From: Sutcliffiella sp. FSL R7-0096
GTDB lineage: Bacteria > Bacillota > Bacilli > Bacillales > Bacillaceae_I
Direction: 5' to 3'
DNA: 64,000 bases
Assembly (NCBI RefSeq): GCF_038595065.1
Contig: NZ_CP152003.1
Coordinates: 1,716,001 to 1,780,000, forward strand
The translations under genes were made by a program, and so were the position numbers. Shown here one piece after another: positions 24,012-33,040 of this stretch. Below the pieces are notes generated by a model, which had not been told where the DNA came from, did no database searches, and saw only the letters and a program-made list of their open reading frames with translations. Positions within the stretch are counted from its first letter, which is position 1, and each line of letters begins with the position of its first letter.

Positions 24012-24147
24012 AGGACGGCCCTGTATATGTATATAATCCGGTTATATTAATCCACTTATGCCACATGTAAACTCCTCCAGCCATTACTCTAACAATAGCT
24101 TGGCCTATTGCTCCTAAATTATGTTAATTTATTCTGAGAAAAGCATG

Positions 24148-24179
24148 AAAAAACGCAGGGTGCTCATGCTAGCCCTGCG
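24148..24179 (-). terminator. Terminator of YjcZ-like gene
   Basis: CGCAGGG pairs with CCCTGCG around a 12-base loop, followed on the minus strand by six T. It lies 22 bases after the small gene's stop. Confidence 0.8.
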
Positions 24180-24200
24180 ATATCCTTTAAGCAAACTTTT

Positions 24201-24293
24201 TTAACACAAGTATGCGGCTCCAATTATGATAAGTAGAATGAATAAGATGACAAAGAGGGTAAAACCTGATCCACAGTCAGTACCTTTGCTCAT
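24201..24293 (-). CDS. YjcZ family sporulation miniprotein
   Basis: A 30-residue protein: a polar Gly-containing head (MSKGTDCGSGF) and one hydrophobic helix (FVILFILLIIIGAAYLC). This is the pattern of the YjcZ family, short sporulation-related membrane proteins of Bacillus. GGGGAGAGGTAA precedes the ATG. The terminator directly downstream supports a monocistronic gene. Confidence 0.8.
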   Translation of the reverse strand: MSKGTDCGSGFTLFVILFILLIIIGAAYLC

Positions 24294-24347
24294 TTACCTC
24301 TCCCCTTTCCAAAGTTGTTACTTTACTTTATGTAACAATCACCAAAT

Positions 24348-24901
24348 GTGTATGGGCGGATGCCCGGTATGGAGATGAAAAGCCATATACCTGTCATAGG
24401 ACAATTTCCTTTCCACATACAAGTTAATAGAGCTGTGCTTCAAAACTTTTTCCTGGAATGCGGGGCTAGAACCCATAAAATGAGGGTGTATCAAATGACC
24501 GACAACCCTGTGGCAAGGGAGATGATCGGATATCTTTTAGTACGGGGCGGCGTTCATGTCGTGGCGTATGCCAAGGCGCTGGAAATAGCGACAGGAGTTG
24601 ACATTACCAAGCTTGTCCCAATACCTAGTTTGGAGAATAAAGCTTTTGAAACGACTCGGAAGTTTGAGGCAGAAGGAGTGCATAGGAAGCTGTACACCTT
24701 CAGTGCTACTGACTACAAGGATGTGGCCATGATCTGGAAAGGCAATCATCCAGGAGATGGGGGCAAACTAGAGGTGATTCAAGGAACACCACCTGGAGGT
24801 CCGATGCCAGATTTGGAAAATGTCCCAGAGGAATTCGCACCATCTCTCATGAGGATTTTATGGAAATTGCAAAGAGGCTGCAGCGTTCAGCAGGAATATA
24901 G
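24348..24901 (+). pseudogene. Manganese catalase, truncated and frameshifted
   Basis: The frame encodes the second half of a di-manganese catalase: a LQNFFLECGARTHKMRVYQM helix, REMIGYLLVRGGVHVVAYAK carrying one metal-site His, and the GKLEVIQGTPPGGPMPDLEN segment. The N-terminal half with the remaining metal ligands is missing and no trace is seen upstream. Near 24847 a one-base loss shifts the frame; in the other frame SHEDFMEIAKRLQRSAGI followed by a stop gives the expected end. A TTGTTAC/GTAACAA hairpin stands just before the fragment. Confidence 0.82.
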
Positions 24902-25053
24902 ACAATGGATAGCTTGTAGAACCTTTTTCTCTGCAAGCTTTTTGTCGTTTTAAAAGAGTCTATGAAGAAATTTATATTTTCTTGTTGGTAAATATATGCT
25001 AACATCAGTTTATACATAGAAAAAAGTAAAATTATGAGGAGAATGGAACAATC

Positions 25054-26094
25054 ATGAAAAAGAAAGTAATTGCTGGTGCCCTTGTAACTTCCTTTATGTT
25101 TTCTGGACATGCTTATGCGTCTGATTATACAGTTAAATCAGGTGACTCCCTTTGGAAGATTGCCACCAACAATCAGGTGACAGTAAGCAATATCAAGACG
25201 TGGAACAACCTGAAAAGTGACCTTATTTTCCCCGGGCAAACATTATCATTGAAGGCGAATGGATCAGGCAACACGCAACCTGCCCCAACCCAACCTGCCC
25301 CTGCCCCAAGCCAACCGACGTCATCTACCTATACAATAAAAGCTGGAGACTCCCTGTCCGTGATTGCTAGAAATCATCAAACGACCCTAGCTAATCTGTT
25401 GAAATTAAATCCGTCCATCACAGACGTAAATAGAATTTTCATCGGGCAAAGAATTAATGTGGCTGCTGGTGCCCCATCCGCCCCAAGTCAGCCATCCCAA
25501 CCAGCACCAAGCCCTAGCAAACCAGCGCAAGCTTCAGGGACCTACACCATTAAAAGCGGGGACAACCTCTCTTCTGTTGCAAGCAGACACGGTGTAACTT
25601 TGAGCGCATTATTAGCTGTTAATCCTGCTATCAAGGATGCCAATCGTATTTCAATTGGACAAGTAATAACAATTCCGGGGAATGCAACAAGCGCACCTGT
25701 GGGTGATCAGTCTTCCTGGCAAGCAAAGGCGGATGCCATCATCGAAACAGGTAAAAAGTACATGGGTGCCAAGTATCTGTATGGAGCATCCACAAACAGA
25801 ACAGATGCGTTTGATTGTTCTTCCTATACAGTGAGAGTATTCGCTGAAAATGGTATCAGCCTTCCAAGAACCTCAGCACAGCAAGGAAATGTAGGAAAAG
25901 AAATTCCGCTAAGCGAAATCCGCAAAGGAGATCTTGTATTTTTCGATACAGAAGGGGATGGGGTAATCAATCATGTCTCCATCGTAATGGATTCCAACAC
26001 ACTTCTGCATGCTGCAACAAACACGGGTGTCGCATTCGCTTCTTATAATACATATTGGAAACCGAGAGCGGTCAAGGCGGTAAGGGTTTTATAG
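25054..26094 (+). CDS. LysM-NlpC/P60 peptidoglycan endopeptidase, LytE/CwlS-like
   Basis: A 346-residue secreted cell-wall hydrolase. A signal peptide (MKKKVIAGALVTSFMFSGHA) is followed by three LysM domains (about residues 25-68, 90-132, 162-205; each opens YTVKSGDSLW/YTIKAGDSLS/YTIKSGDNLS) linked by Pro/Ser/Gln-rich spacers, then an NlpC/P60 domain. Its catalytic Cys is in AFDCSSYT and the His in VINHVSIVM. Enzymes of this layout cut the D-gamma-Glu-diaminopimelate bond in peptidoglycan during elongation or cell separation. Architecture equals LytE of B. subtilis (three LysM), though orthology is not proven. GAGGAG lies before the ATG. Confidence 0.92.
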   Translation: MKKKVIAGALVTSFMFSGHAYASDYTVKSGDSLWKIATNNQVTVSNIKTWNNLKSDLIFPGQTLSLKANGSGNTQPAPTQPAPAPSQPTSSTYTIKAGDSLSVIARNHQTTLANLLKLNPSITDVNRIFIGQRINVAAGAPSAPSQPSQPAPSPSKPAQASGTYTIKSGDNLSSVASRHGVTLSALLAVNPAIKDANRISIGQVITIPGNATSAPVGDQSSWQAKADAIIETGKKYMGAKYLYGASTNRTDAFDCSSYTVRVFAENGISLPRTSAQQGNVGKEIPLSEIRKGDLVFFDTEGDGVINHVSIVMDSNTLLHAATNTGVAFASYNTYWKPRAVKAVRVL

Positions 26095-26305
26095 ATTTAC
26101 AAAACATTAATATTGGCCTCAAACAAGATTAATAAACGAGAACTAAAATCAATGTTGTAAGGTTGATACACATATCTTGGTCGTAACAAAGATGTTGCCG
26201 AGTCTAACATGTCATGAAATACTCCCCTTTTTCATAATGAATAGATGCAACCTCAAACCTTACCTGTTAAAATGGCTACTTCCTAAACTTAATGCCAGGA
26301 AAAAA

Positions 26306-26334
26306 AGAGATGAATCGGATGCATCTCTTTTTTT
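26306..26334 (+). terminator. Terminator downstream of LysM endopeptidase
   Basis: AGAGATG pairs with CATCTCT and seven T follow. It lies about 210 bases beyond the stop. The whole stretch 26095-26505 otherwise shows no convincing gene. Confidence 0.7.
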
Positions 26335-26505
26335 CGTGGGCTTTTTCATCTCCTCCTCAAGTCTTAGTATCTTTCGGTATAAAGCTGGAAATGACTGTAG
26401 GTAAAAGAATGAAAGAAAACCATTCTACAGGTTGTTATCCAAAACAACGTAAAAATCTATACTGATAGTGAGAACAAAACAAAGGAATGATGGAGGATGA
26501 AAAAA

Positions 26506-26622
26506 ATGTTGACACTTTTATTAGGAAGTAAAAAGGACGCATTACAAAAAAAGTCTGGTGCATCGATTGATGAAAAGAGAATGGAAGTATTCTTGAAAAG
26601 TGACTTTGCAAGACGTTTCTAG
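26506..26622 (+). CDS. Small hypothetical protein (38 residues)
   Basis: A short frame beginning MLTLLLGSKKDALQKK and ending KSDFARRF, with GGAGG 9 bases before ATG 26506 (an in-frame ATG at 26497 abuts the site). A hydrophobic N-terminal run is followed by a charged helix. The start site and the T-rich hairpin just after the stop favour a real gene. No family recognised. Confidence 0.45.
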   Translation: MLTLLLGSKKDALQKKSGASIDEKRMEVFLKSDFARRF

Positions 26623-26656
26623 AAGGAGCTACTGAAAATGGGTGGCTTCTTTTTTT
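26618..26656 (+). terminator. Terminator after 38-residue gene
   Basis: GAAG...CTACT pairs with GGGTG...CTTC through an internal loop, followed by eight T. Confidence 0.5.
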
Positions 26657-26784
26657 TGTTTACAAAGGTCTTTTCTGGATTAATCATCCTATTCGAAAAA
26701 TATAAACAATTATAAATTCAACTTCTATAAAATGGTATACTAAGGGCAAAGAGAGAAAAGATGTATAAAAAGGGTGAAAAGAAT

Positions 26785-28908
26785 TTGAATGAAGAGAGTC
26801 TTATTATCAAAGAGATAGTAGCTGGTAAAAAGGAAAAATATGACCAAATCATAGAACACTATAAAGATCATATATATGCCATAGCCCTCTGGGTCACTGG
26901 CAATAAGGAAGATGCAGAAGGTCTGGTAAAAGAGGGGTTTTTGGAGGCATATAAAAAGTTAGATACATATGAAGAATCTTCTTTGTTCACAGAGTGGCTA
27001 TATGAACACTTTTTACCACTTTTCAAAAAAATAGGGAAATCAAACAGCACCACTCCTGTTCAACTACCATTGCATAATCCCCATTATATTAAATTGGAAG
27101 AAGCGTTTCACACTCTTTCACATCAAGCCAAGTTGGAATTTCTGCTCAATCGAATACTCCATTTTTCCACAGCGAATCTTTCAAATCTAATGGAAGCGAG
27201 CAAAGAAGAAATCGAAGGCAGATATAAGAGCTCATTGATACATATCCGTGACTACACATTATTAGAAAGCTATCAAGAAAAAAGGGAATGCCATAGTCTC
27301 GAAGAATTGATTGCTTTCTATGACGATGAAGTCGAGGGGAAGGTGGAGGAGGAAATAAAAGACCATCTGGAATTTTGTCCAGATTGCCGGGAAGTGTTAG
27401 AAGGACTGAAAAAAGAAGAAGCCTCCCTGGATTTCGTCCTGGAGTTCCCTAAGTTAGAAGAATCTTTTAACAGGAAAGTACTCGATGAGCTTGTCCCTTA
27501 TACCCCTAAAAAACCAAAGCATCGAACTTGGAAATATCAGCTGAGTGTCCTGGGCATCCTTGGTGCGATCTTTCTATTCAGTATATTTATCATACCCAAC
27601 CTGAAGCCAGTGGCGGGGATGGTCACGACCTACATCAAGCATGGAACTATATATAATGTTTGGGTGGAAGGGACCTATGTGGCAACAGATAAAGATATTT
27701 CTTTTGAAGTAACGGAAGTGGAGATGGACTCCTTATATATGTACATCTATTATGATGTCAAAAAAGAAGGAGAAAAAGAATCAAGTACTCTAACCCATGA
27801 AGATATTGATTTTTATTCCTATAAACCCATAAGAATAGTGGATGAAACAGGTAAGGAGCACCCGGTACAAGTGACTGCACCGGAGTACCTTCGTAACGGT
27901 CGAAAGGTGTTAGAGAAAGAAGGGGAGTACCGGCCTTTCTTTTTAGTATATATGAAGGATAAGGAAAAACTGCCAGATGAGTTTGACATAAAAATAAACA
28001 TAACTAATCTGCAATCTAAGTATGGAAGTTGGAAATTGGATATCCCAATCAGGTATGACAAGGTAGTGGATACTTCCGTGACTGTTGCCTTGAATGAAGA
28101 AATGAACATTGAAGATAAAATGATTTTGGAGTTTATGGATGTTACCTACAGTAAACACGGAAGCAGGTTTAGGTATAACATTAGACGTACGGATGAAGAA
28201 CGGGATAAATTACTTGCAGAGCTTAAAAAGTATGATCAAGAATACAGATTGCAGGAATTTGAATTATGGCATCAGATCGGGTTGAATGGAATAACAAAAG
28301 AAGGAAACTATTTAGTTCCGATATATTTTCATGACATGTATATGTATGATTCAAATGAACCGATCGAAATGCACTTTTCCCATTATTATATGGATAACCA
28401 ATATTATGAAGTGTCTGGAAAGCTTGAAGATCCCATGCAGGAGCTTTATGCACAAATAATGGGGGTTTATTACCAAGAACCTGCATTCTTTTCCTTGGAA
28501 ATTCCACTTGAAGAAACAGAAAGAACACCGTTGGAAGGCGAAATCAACGGGTATGAGCTGTTAGATTACACTATTGTGGCAACAAAAGACCGGTTGGGTG
28601 ATGTCAGCAAGTATGAACTAATTATCAATGGGAAAAGTGACAATCTTAGCGGAGAGATAGGGTGGACCCTCATGGATGGGGAAGGGGAATATGTCCAATC
28701 CGAGGGGTGGTACCATTACGATGAACGGGAGAAGAAAGGAACAAAGAAGCTGCTTCATGTGGACATTACCACAAGGTATGAACAAGCTGCCTTTCCTGAA
28801 AAATTGGTCATTAAAGCGGATAACATATTTACGCAGTTAAAGAGCTTCGAGGGAGAGAAGTTCCCATTATTTAAAGAAGAGGAAAAAGCAGAAGGCGGAA
28901 CTGAATGA
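26785..28908 (+). CDS. Fused sigma-like / zinc-finger anti-sigma membrane protein, copy 1
   Basis: About 707 residues. Residues 10-85 resemble ECF sigma region 2 (GNKEDAEGLVKEGFLEAYKK, then FTEWLY), 105-160 a degenerate region 4, and 165-210 a zinc-finger anti-sigma motif (ECH...DHLEFCPDCR). One membrane helix (about 252-271) leads to about 430 extracytoplasmic residues that begin with a DUF4179-like segment (YNVWVEGTYVATDKDISFEV). Region 2.4 and the recognition helix are poorly conserved, so DNA binding is doubtful. TTG 26785 (after AAGGGTG) makes the N-terminus match the downstream paralogue; ATG 26761 is the alternative. TATACT before it suggests a sigma-A promoter. Its stop overlaps the next start. 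Sensing and signalling roles are inferred. Confidence 0.75.
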   Translation: MNEESLIIKEIVAGKKEKYDQIIEHYKDHIYAIALWVTGNKEDAEGLVKEGFLEAYKKLDTYEESSLFTEWLYEHFLPLFKKIGKSNSTTPVQLPLHNPHYIKLEEAFHTLSHQAKLEFLLNRILHFSTANLSNLMEASKEEIEGRYKSSLIHIRDYTLLESYQEKRECHSLEELIAFYDDEVEGKVEEEIKDHLEFCPDCREVLEGLKKEEASLDFVLEFPKLEESFNRKVLDELVPYTPKKPKHRTWKYQLSVLGILGAIFLFSIFIIPNLKPVAGMVTTYIKHGTIYNVWVEGTYVATDKDISFEVTEVEMDSLYMYIYYDVKKEGEKESSTLTHEDIDFYSYKPIRIVDETGKEHPVQVTAPEYLRNGRKVLEKEGEYRPFFLVYMKDKEKLPDEFDIKINITNLQSKYGSWKLDIPIRYDKVVDTSVTVALNEEMNIEDKMILEFMDVTYSKHGSRFRYNIRRTDEERDKLLAELKKYDQEYRLQEFELWHQIGLNGITKEGNYLVPIYFHDMYMYDSNEPIEMHFSHYYMDNQYYEVSGKLEDPMQELYAQIMGVYYQEPAFFSLEIPLEETERTPLEGEINGYELLDYTIVATKDRLGDVSKYELIINGKSDNLSGEIGWTLMDGEGEYVQSEGWYHYDEREKKGTKKLLHVDITTRYEQAAFPEKLVIKADNIFTQLKSFEGEKFPLFKEEEKAEGGTE

Positions 28909-30974
28909 TGGACGAGAAATATATAAGTTCTATTCTTGAAGGGAACACACTGGCTTTTGAACCGATCATCGATAAATATAAAAACAGGGTCTATTGCTTT
29001 GCCTTTTGGTTGCTAGGCGATTTTGTAGAAGCGGAGAAAGTGACGAAAGAATGCTTTATTGATATTTATGGGAAGTTAGAAACCTATCAGGATACCGAGT
29101 TTTTTTATGTATGGTTTTATCGGGAGATCTTAAAGCAATTAAAAGGAAATTCAGTTAAAGCTGATGAACATGCCTTCAGGGAGGAGGAACTGTTTAATCA
29201 TCATCCACGTCACGAGAAGGTGAAGGAATCGCTTCTTTCTTTGCCTCTGAATACTATATTGCCACTGCTTATCAACTATTTATTTTTAGAGTTGGATGAC
29301 AGACAGGCTGCAGATATTTTGGAAATGGGCATAGAAGATTATGAGGAATCCTTACTTTCTGCGAAAAAGACAGTGCGTTTGGGGGTTCTGGAGACCCCAG
29401 ATTACAAACGGAAGCCAGATTGCCTGGAAGAAGAGATGCTGATTCACTATTATAACGGTGAATGGTATCAGCAAAGGGAAATAGTGGAGGACCACTTGGA
29501 ATTCTGCCCGGCATGCAGGGCAGTCGTCGAAATTTTGGAGCGGGAAGAAAAAGTGTTAGAGCACGTCTTGCAAGTTCCAAAGCTTGATAGCGGGTTTAAC
29601 GAACAAGTCGTGAAGCAATTATCTCCATATGCCAAACCAGCATCAAATCGACGTTCTTGGAAATATCAACTCGGAGTTGTCGGTGGTATGGTGGCTCTGC
29701 TCATGGCTGGATTTGTGGTCATTCCTACCATTGCTCCATGGACCAAGATGGTTTCCAATTATTTAAATCATGGCAGCTTTTATAATGTTTGGGCAGATGG
29801 TACTTATACGGCAACCAGCAAAGATATCAACGTAGAAATAACCTCTGTGGATGTTGACCCATTGCACATGTTGGTCCATTACGAAGTTTTCAGTGACGTG
29901 AAAGATATAGATTATCTAGGTGAGAATGATCTTTTTTCCGTTCATGCCATGGATGAGGAGGGAAATACGTATCCGATGGAATCCGGCAAGCCTGTCTTGA
30001 TCGGTGAGATGTTGTCAAGTAGTAAAATCCCGGAGAGTTCAAATGATCGTTCTATATACGTAAAGGCTATAAATGAAGAAAGCCTACCAGATAAATTCAA
30101 CTTGCATTTCCATTTCCAACGTATAAAAGGCTGGGGTGGAGACTGGAAAATAGTCGTACCAATCCATTATGAAAAAGTTGTGCAAGATGTAGAAGTGGTG
30201 GAGTTGAATGAGGTAACAGTCATTGATGAAAAAATAGAAGTGGAGATTTTACGTCTGGAAAAAGGGAAGTATGGTAGCAGGTTGATATATGATGTCAGAT
30301 TGAAAGAAGAAGAAATCGAGCGTATTGAAACCAACTTTAAAAAGACGGATCCGAAAAATGACCGACAATTTCTCATGGGTCATCATGATGTATTTGCAGC
30401 AATCTTACTGGTAAATAATGAGGAAGAATACTTGGTTCCGATTGAATATCCTTCCATGAATAACAACATGCAAAAAGCGCCGTTTCAAATCGATTTTTCC
30501 AAGCTGTACGCAGATGAGAACTTTATGGATGTGAAAGGAAAAGAAACAGAAGGTGGTAAGTATTCGGCTGAAATAAGGACAGCTCATTATCTTGAACCCG
30601 GAGTCTATTCCATGACAGTGCCGATAGAAAAAACGACAGAAGAACCTTTAGACATCGACCTAGGTGGTTATACGATGAATAAGCTGTCGGTGACCAGGAA
30701 AGAAGGACTGCCCACGAAGGTCCTTCTCATAGGTGATAAAACACAAAACCACAAAGTGCGCACCTTTTATTGGGAGTTTGCAGATGGAAATGGGCAACGA
30801 TTGGATATTCACAATGGTAGCGGATATGATTGGTATAACCAAGAAGAAGGCCGTGAGATAGAATTGATTAACGTAAATGTCACTTCTAATGTCACACATT
30901 TAAAGATACAGGCTACTCAAATCTCCAATGATTATTTTTTTAGGGAAAAAGAATTTAGGATTCCTCTAAATTAG
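28905..30974 (+). CDS. Fused sigma-like / zinc-finger anti-sigma membrane protein, copy 2
   Basis: A 689-residue paralogue of the preceding protein, with the same order: sigma region-2-like segment (EAEKVTKECFIDIYGKLETY, then FYVWFYREI), weak region-4-like segment, zinc-finger motif (DCLEEEM...DHLEFCPACR; Cys173, His197, Cys201, Cys204), membrane helix (about 255-274) and a large outer domain opening with YNVWADGTYTATSKDINVEI. The start ATG overlaps the first gene's stop in ATGATGG, so translation is coupled. Outer domains diverge more than inner ones, which suggests different ligands or partners. No separate sigma gene is adjacent. Confidence 0.75.
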   Translation: MMDEKYISSILEGNTLAFEPIIDKYKNRVYCFAFWLLGDFVEAEKVTKECFIDIYGKLETYQDTEFFYVWFYREILKQLKGNSVKADEHAFREEELFNHHPRHEKVKESLLSLPLNTILPLLINYLFLELDDRQAADILEMGIEDYEESLLSAKKTVRLGVLETPDYKRKPDCLEEEMLIHYYNGEWYQQREIVEDHLEFCPACRAVVEILEREEKVLEHVLQVPKLDSGFNEQVVKQLSPYAKPASNRRSWKYQLGVVGGMVALLMAGFVVIPTIAPWTKMVSNYLNHGSFYNVWADGTYTATSKDINVEITSVDVDPLHMLVHYEVFSDVKDIDYLGENDLFSVHAMDEEGNTYPMESGKPVLIGEMLSSSKIPESSNDRSIYVKAINEESLPDKFNLHFHFQRIKGWGGDWKIVVPIHYEKVVQDVEVVELNEVTVIDEKIEVEILRLEKGKYGSRLIYDVRLKEEEIERIETNFKKTDPKNDRQFLMGHHDVFAAILLVNNEEEYLVPIEYPSMNNNMQKAPFQIDFSKLYADENFMDVKGKETEGGKYSAEIRTAHYLEPGVYSMTVPIEKTTEEPLDIDLGGYTMNKLSVTRKEGLPTKVLLIGDKTQNHKVRTFYWEFADGNGQRLDIHNGSGYDWYNQEEGREIELINVNVTSNVTHLKIQATQISNDYFFREKEFRIPLN

Positions 30975-31068
30975 AGATTTAGCCATAGAAGTTTATCTGT
31001 CCCCATTCAAATGATATCCTGCTATAATAGAAAAATAGTAGAAATGGACGATGAAGGAGTACTGGCAC

Positions 31069-31371
31069 ATGAATGAAGAAGCGATTCAAACCTTCCGGGA
31101 CTGCATCCCACTATTCCAAGTGCTTGCGGATGAAGCAAGACAGGATATCATTCTCCTGCTGGCAGAAAAAGAAGCATTGACTGTTACAGAGATTGCAGAT
31201 GCATCACGGCTTTCACGCCCTGCTATTTCCCATCATTTGAAGATACTTCGCGACAATAAATTGGTGAAGATAGAACAAAAAGGGACACAACGCATCTATT
31301 CCTTGAGTCTTGACACCTCTGTTGCCATGCTGAAGAACTTAATTGGGATTGTGGAAAAGGAATGTTTATAG
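31069..31371 (+). CDS. ArsR family transcriptional regulator
   Basis: About 100 residues with a winged helix (ALTVTEIADASRLSRPAISHHLKILRD) and wing (KIEQKGTQRIYSL). The metal-binding Cys motif (ELCVCD) of ArsR/SmtB is absent, so it probably senses something else or is regulated otherwise. ATG 31069 follows GAAGGAG by 9 bases. The SDR gene lies downstream beyond a terminator, so its target is not obvious; a non-metal ArsR next to a dehydrogenase is a common pairing. Confidence 0.85.
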   Translation: MNEEAIQTFRDCIPLFQVLADEARQDIILLLAEKEALTVTEIADASRLSRPAISHHLKILRDNKLVKIEQKGTQRIYSLSLDTSVAMLKNLIGIVEKECL

Positions 31372-31381
31372 TTTAGGAAGA

Positions 31382-31408
31382 AACAGCCATTGCATATGGC
31401 TGTTTTTT
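31382..31408 (+). terminator. Terminator after ArsR gene
   Basis: AACAGCCAT pairs with ATGGCTGTT, with a five-base loop and a T6 tract. Confidence 0.85.
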
Positions 31409-31497
31409 AATTCTTCTAGAAACCATCCTTCTTCCGTTACAAGTTAATTAGTAAGCGTTATAATAAAGGTATCAAGATGGAAAGGGCGTGTCTTTAA

Positions 31498-32283
31498 ATG
31501 GATTTAAAATTAAGAGGAAAAACAGCACTTGTTCTAGCCTCAAGTCAAGGACTTGGAAAAGCTATTGCTGCATCTTTTGTACAAGAGGGAGTTAATGTTG
31601 TTCTTGCAAGCAGGAATGAAAAAAAACTACTGGAAGTGGAAAGTGAACTCAAGGATCTTGATTGCGGCCATGTTTCCTATATTCCAACAGACATAACAGA
31701 TCCGAGCCAGATCAAGCAGGCCGTTCAACATGCTCTCGATACATATGGACAGCTGGATATTCTGGTGAATAACGCTGGTGGACCACCTGCTGGTTCATTT
31801 GAACAGATTACTGACGATCAGTGGCAGCAAGCATTTGAATTGAATCTATTAAGCTATATCAGAACCATCCGCGAGGCATTGCCACATCTGAAAAAAAACG
31901 GTGGAAAGATTATCAATATCGCCTCCTCCTCCATAAAGGAACCCATTCCGGGTCTTTTATTATCCAATACGTTCCGGACTGGAATAGTGGGGCTGACAAA
32001 GACACTTGCAAGCGAGCTTGCAAAGGATAATATTTTGATCAATACTGTGGCACCTGGAAGGATTGCAACAGATCGTGTTGCTTTCCTGGATGAAGTGAAT
32101 GCGGAAAAGCAAGGCATCACCAAGACAGAAATGGAAGAAAAGGTAAAGGCGGGAATTCCGCTTGGACGTTATGGCGAACCGGAGGAGTTTGCGAAAGTGG
32201 TGACATTTTTAGTGTCGGATGCCAACAGTTATATGACGGGAAGCTCATTCCTTGTCGATGGAGGCATGGTCAAATCCATCTGA
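31498..32283 (+). CDS. Atypical SDR oxidoreductase, FabG-like
   Basis: A 261-residue short-chain dehydrogenase. The cofactor motif is LASSQGLGKAIA (instead of TGxxxGIG), NNAG is intact (LVNNAGGPPAG), and the substrate loop contains NIASSSIKEPIPG. The usual catalytic YxxxK is replaced by a SNTFRTG segment, as in the BKR-like SDR subgroup (cd05344 type) that lacks the standard tetrad. Its reaction is therefore unclear. The C-terminus ending in MTGSSFLVDGGMVKSI is normal for SDRs. GGAAAGGGCGTG lies before the ATG. Confidence 0.85.
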   Translation: MDLKLRGKTALVLASSQGLGKAIAASFVQEGVNVVLASRNEKKLLEVESELKDLDCGHVSYIPTDITDPSQIKQAVQHALDTYGQLDILVNNAGGPPAGSFEQITDDQWQQAFELNLLSYIRTIREALPHLKKNGGKIINIASSSIKEPIPGLLLSNTFRTGIVGLTKTLASELAKDNILINTVAPGRIATDRVAFLDEVNAEKQGITKTEMEEKVKAGIPLGRYGEPEEFAKVVTFLVSDANSYMTGSSFLVDGGMVKSI

Positions 32284-32333
32284 TCTAAATTCGCTGGCAA
32301 TCTGTTAGATAGATAGAAGGGAAGCTAGGCATT

Positions 32334-32948
32334 ATGAAGAATTTGCTTTTATTAATAGTTGGGGGCTTTGCTATAGGTATCATCCTGGGAGTGTTGAATG
32401 TACAATTTGACTTCTGGGTCTTTGTCGTCCTCCTGATTTTAGCGTTCATTGCTTTATCCTATCGGGATGTGCGTTATATGTTTTTATCCAAAGACGTAGA
32501 AAAAATAGAGAAGTACCTGGAGAAAAAGCGCCATGAACCGTATTATGGATTCATCTTGGAGCTTGCAAATGGGAATCTTCTTGCTGCTAAAAAAGAGCTG
32601 GAGGAGCTTGAACGGAAATGGAAAGGCAAGAAGACAGCGGTCTTCTGGGCGCAATATTACCTTAGAGTCGGCAATTATACCCAAGCGAAAGAGAAAGTGG
32701 CGGGGATTGATCAGGCTGACATCAAGACCTATGTTCTTGCAGGAATTGCTGCTGGCGAAAAGGACTACAAAAAAGTCGAGGATTTAAAAGTCCAATTGAA
32801 AAAAAATTGGATGAAATATGCCATTGAAACGGAAGTGGCCTTGAATCAAAAAAATGATACAGTTGCGTACGAAAAGAAAGAACTGGCCCTTCAATCAACA
32901 AAAGGCATCCAGTATTTCATGATCTACAAGGAGTTTGAGGGGAAGTAG
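32334..32948 (+). CDS. Membrane protein with TPR-like cytoplasmic region
   Basis: A 204-residue protein: two adjacent membrane helices (about residues 2-20 and 24-43) and a helical soluble region with TPR-like pairs (ELANGNLLAAKKELEELERK, AQYYLRVGNYTQAKEKV). No family recognised with certainty. Preceded by GAAGGGAAGC. It ends just upstream of the hutP promoter and is unlikely to be part of the hut operon. Confidence 0.6.
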   Translation: MKNLLLLIVGGFAIGIILGVLNVQFDFWVFVVLLILAFIALSYRDVRYMFLSKDVEKIEKYLEKKRHEPYYGFILELANGNLLAAKKELEELERKWKGKKTAVFWAQYYLRVGNYTQAKEKVAGIDQADIKTYVLAGIAAGEKDYKKVEDLKVQLKKNWMKYAIETEVALNQKNDTVAYEKKELALQSTKGIQYFMIYKEFEGK

Positions 32949-32960
32949 TGAAGAATCCCC

Positions 32961-32990
32961 TTGACAGGAATGCTCCAACAAATTTACACT
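32961..32990 (+). promoter_or_regulatory. Promoter of hut operon
   Basis: TTGACA (32961-32966), an 18-base spacer and TACACT (32985-32990) form a good sigma-A promoter about 50 bases before hutP. I did not find a convincing catabolite-response element at the promoter. Confidence 0.65.
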
Positions 32991-33040
32991 AGATGTAGAC
33001 ATTAGTTATTAGAAAATTTTCAGTATTGAGGAAAATGCAT

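Noticed and set aside
26177-26404. 75-codon open frame after the LysM endopeptidase gene
   Set aside because: No ribosome binding site, unusual composition, and it runs through a clear transcription terminator at 26306-26334.
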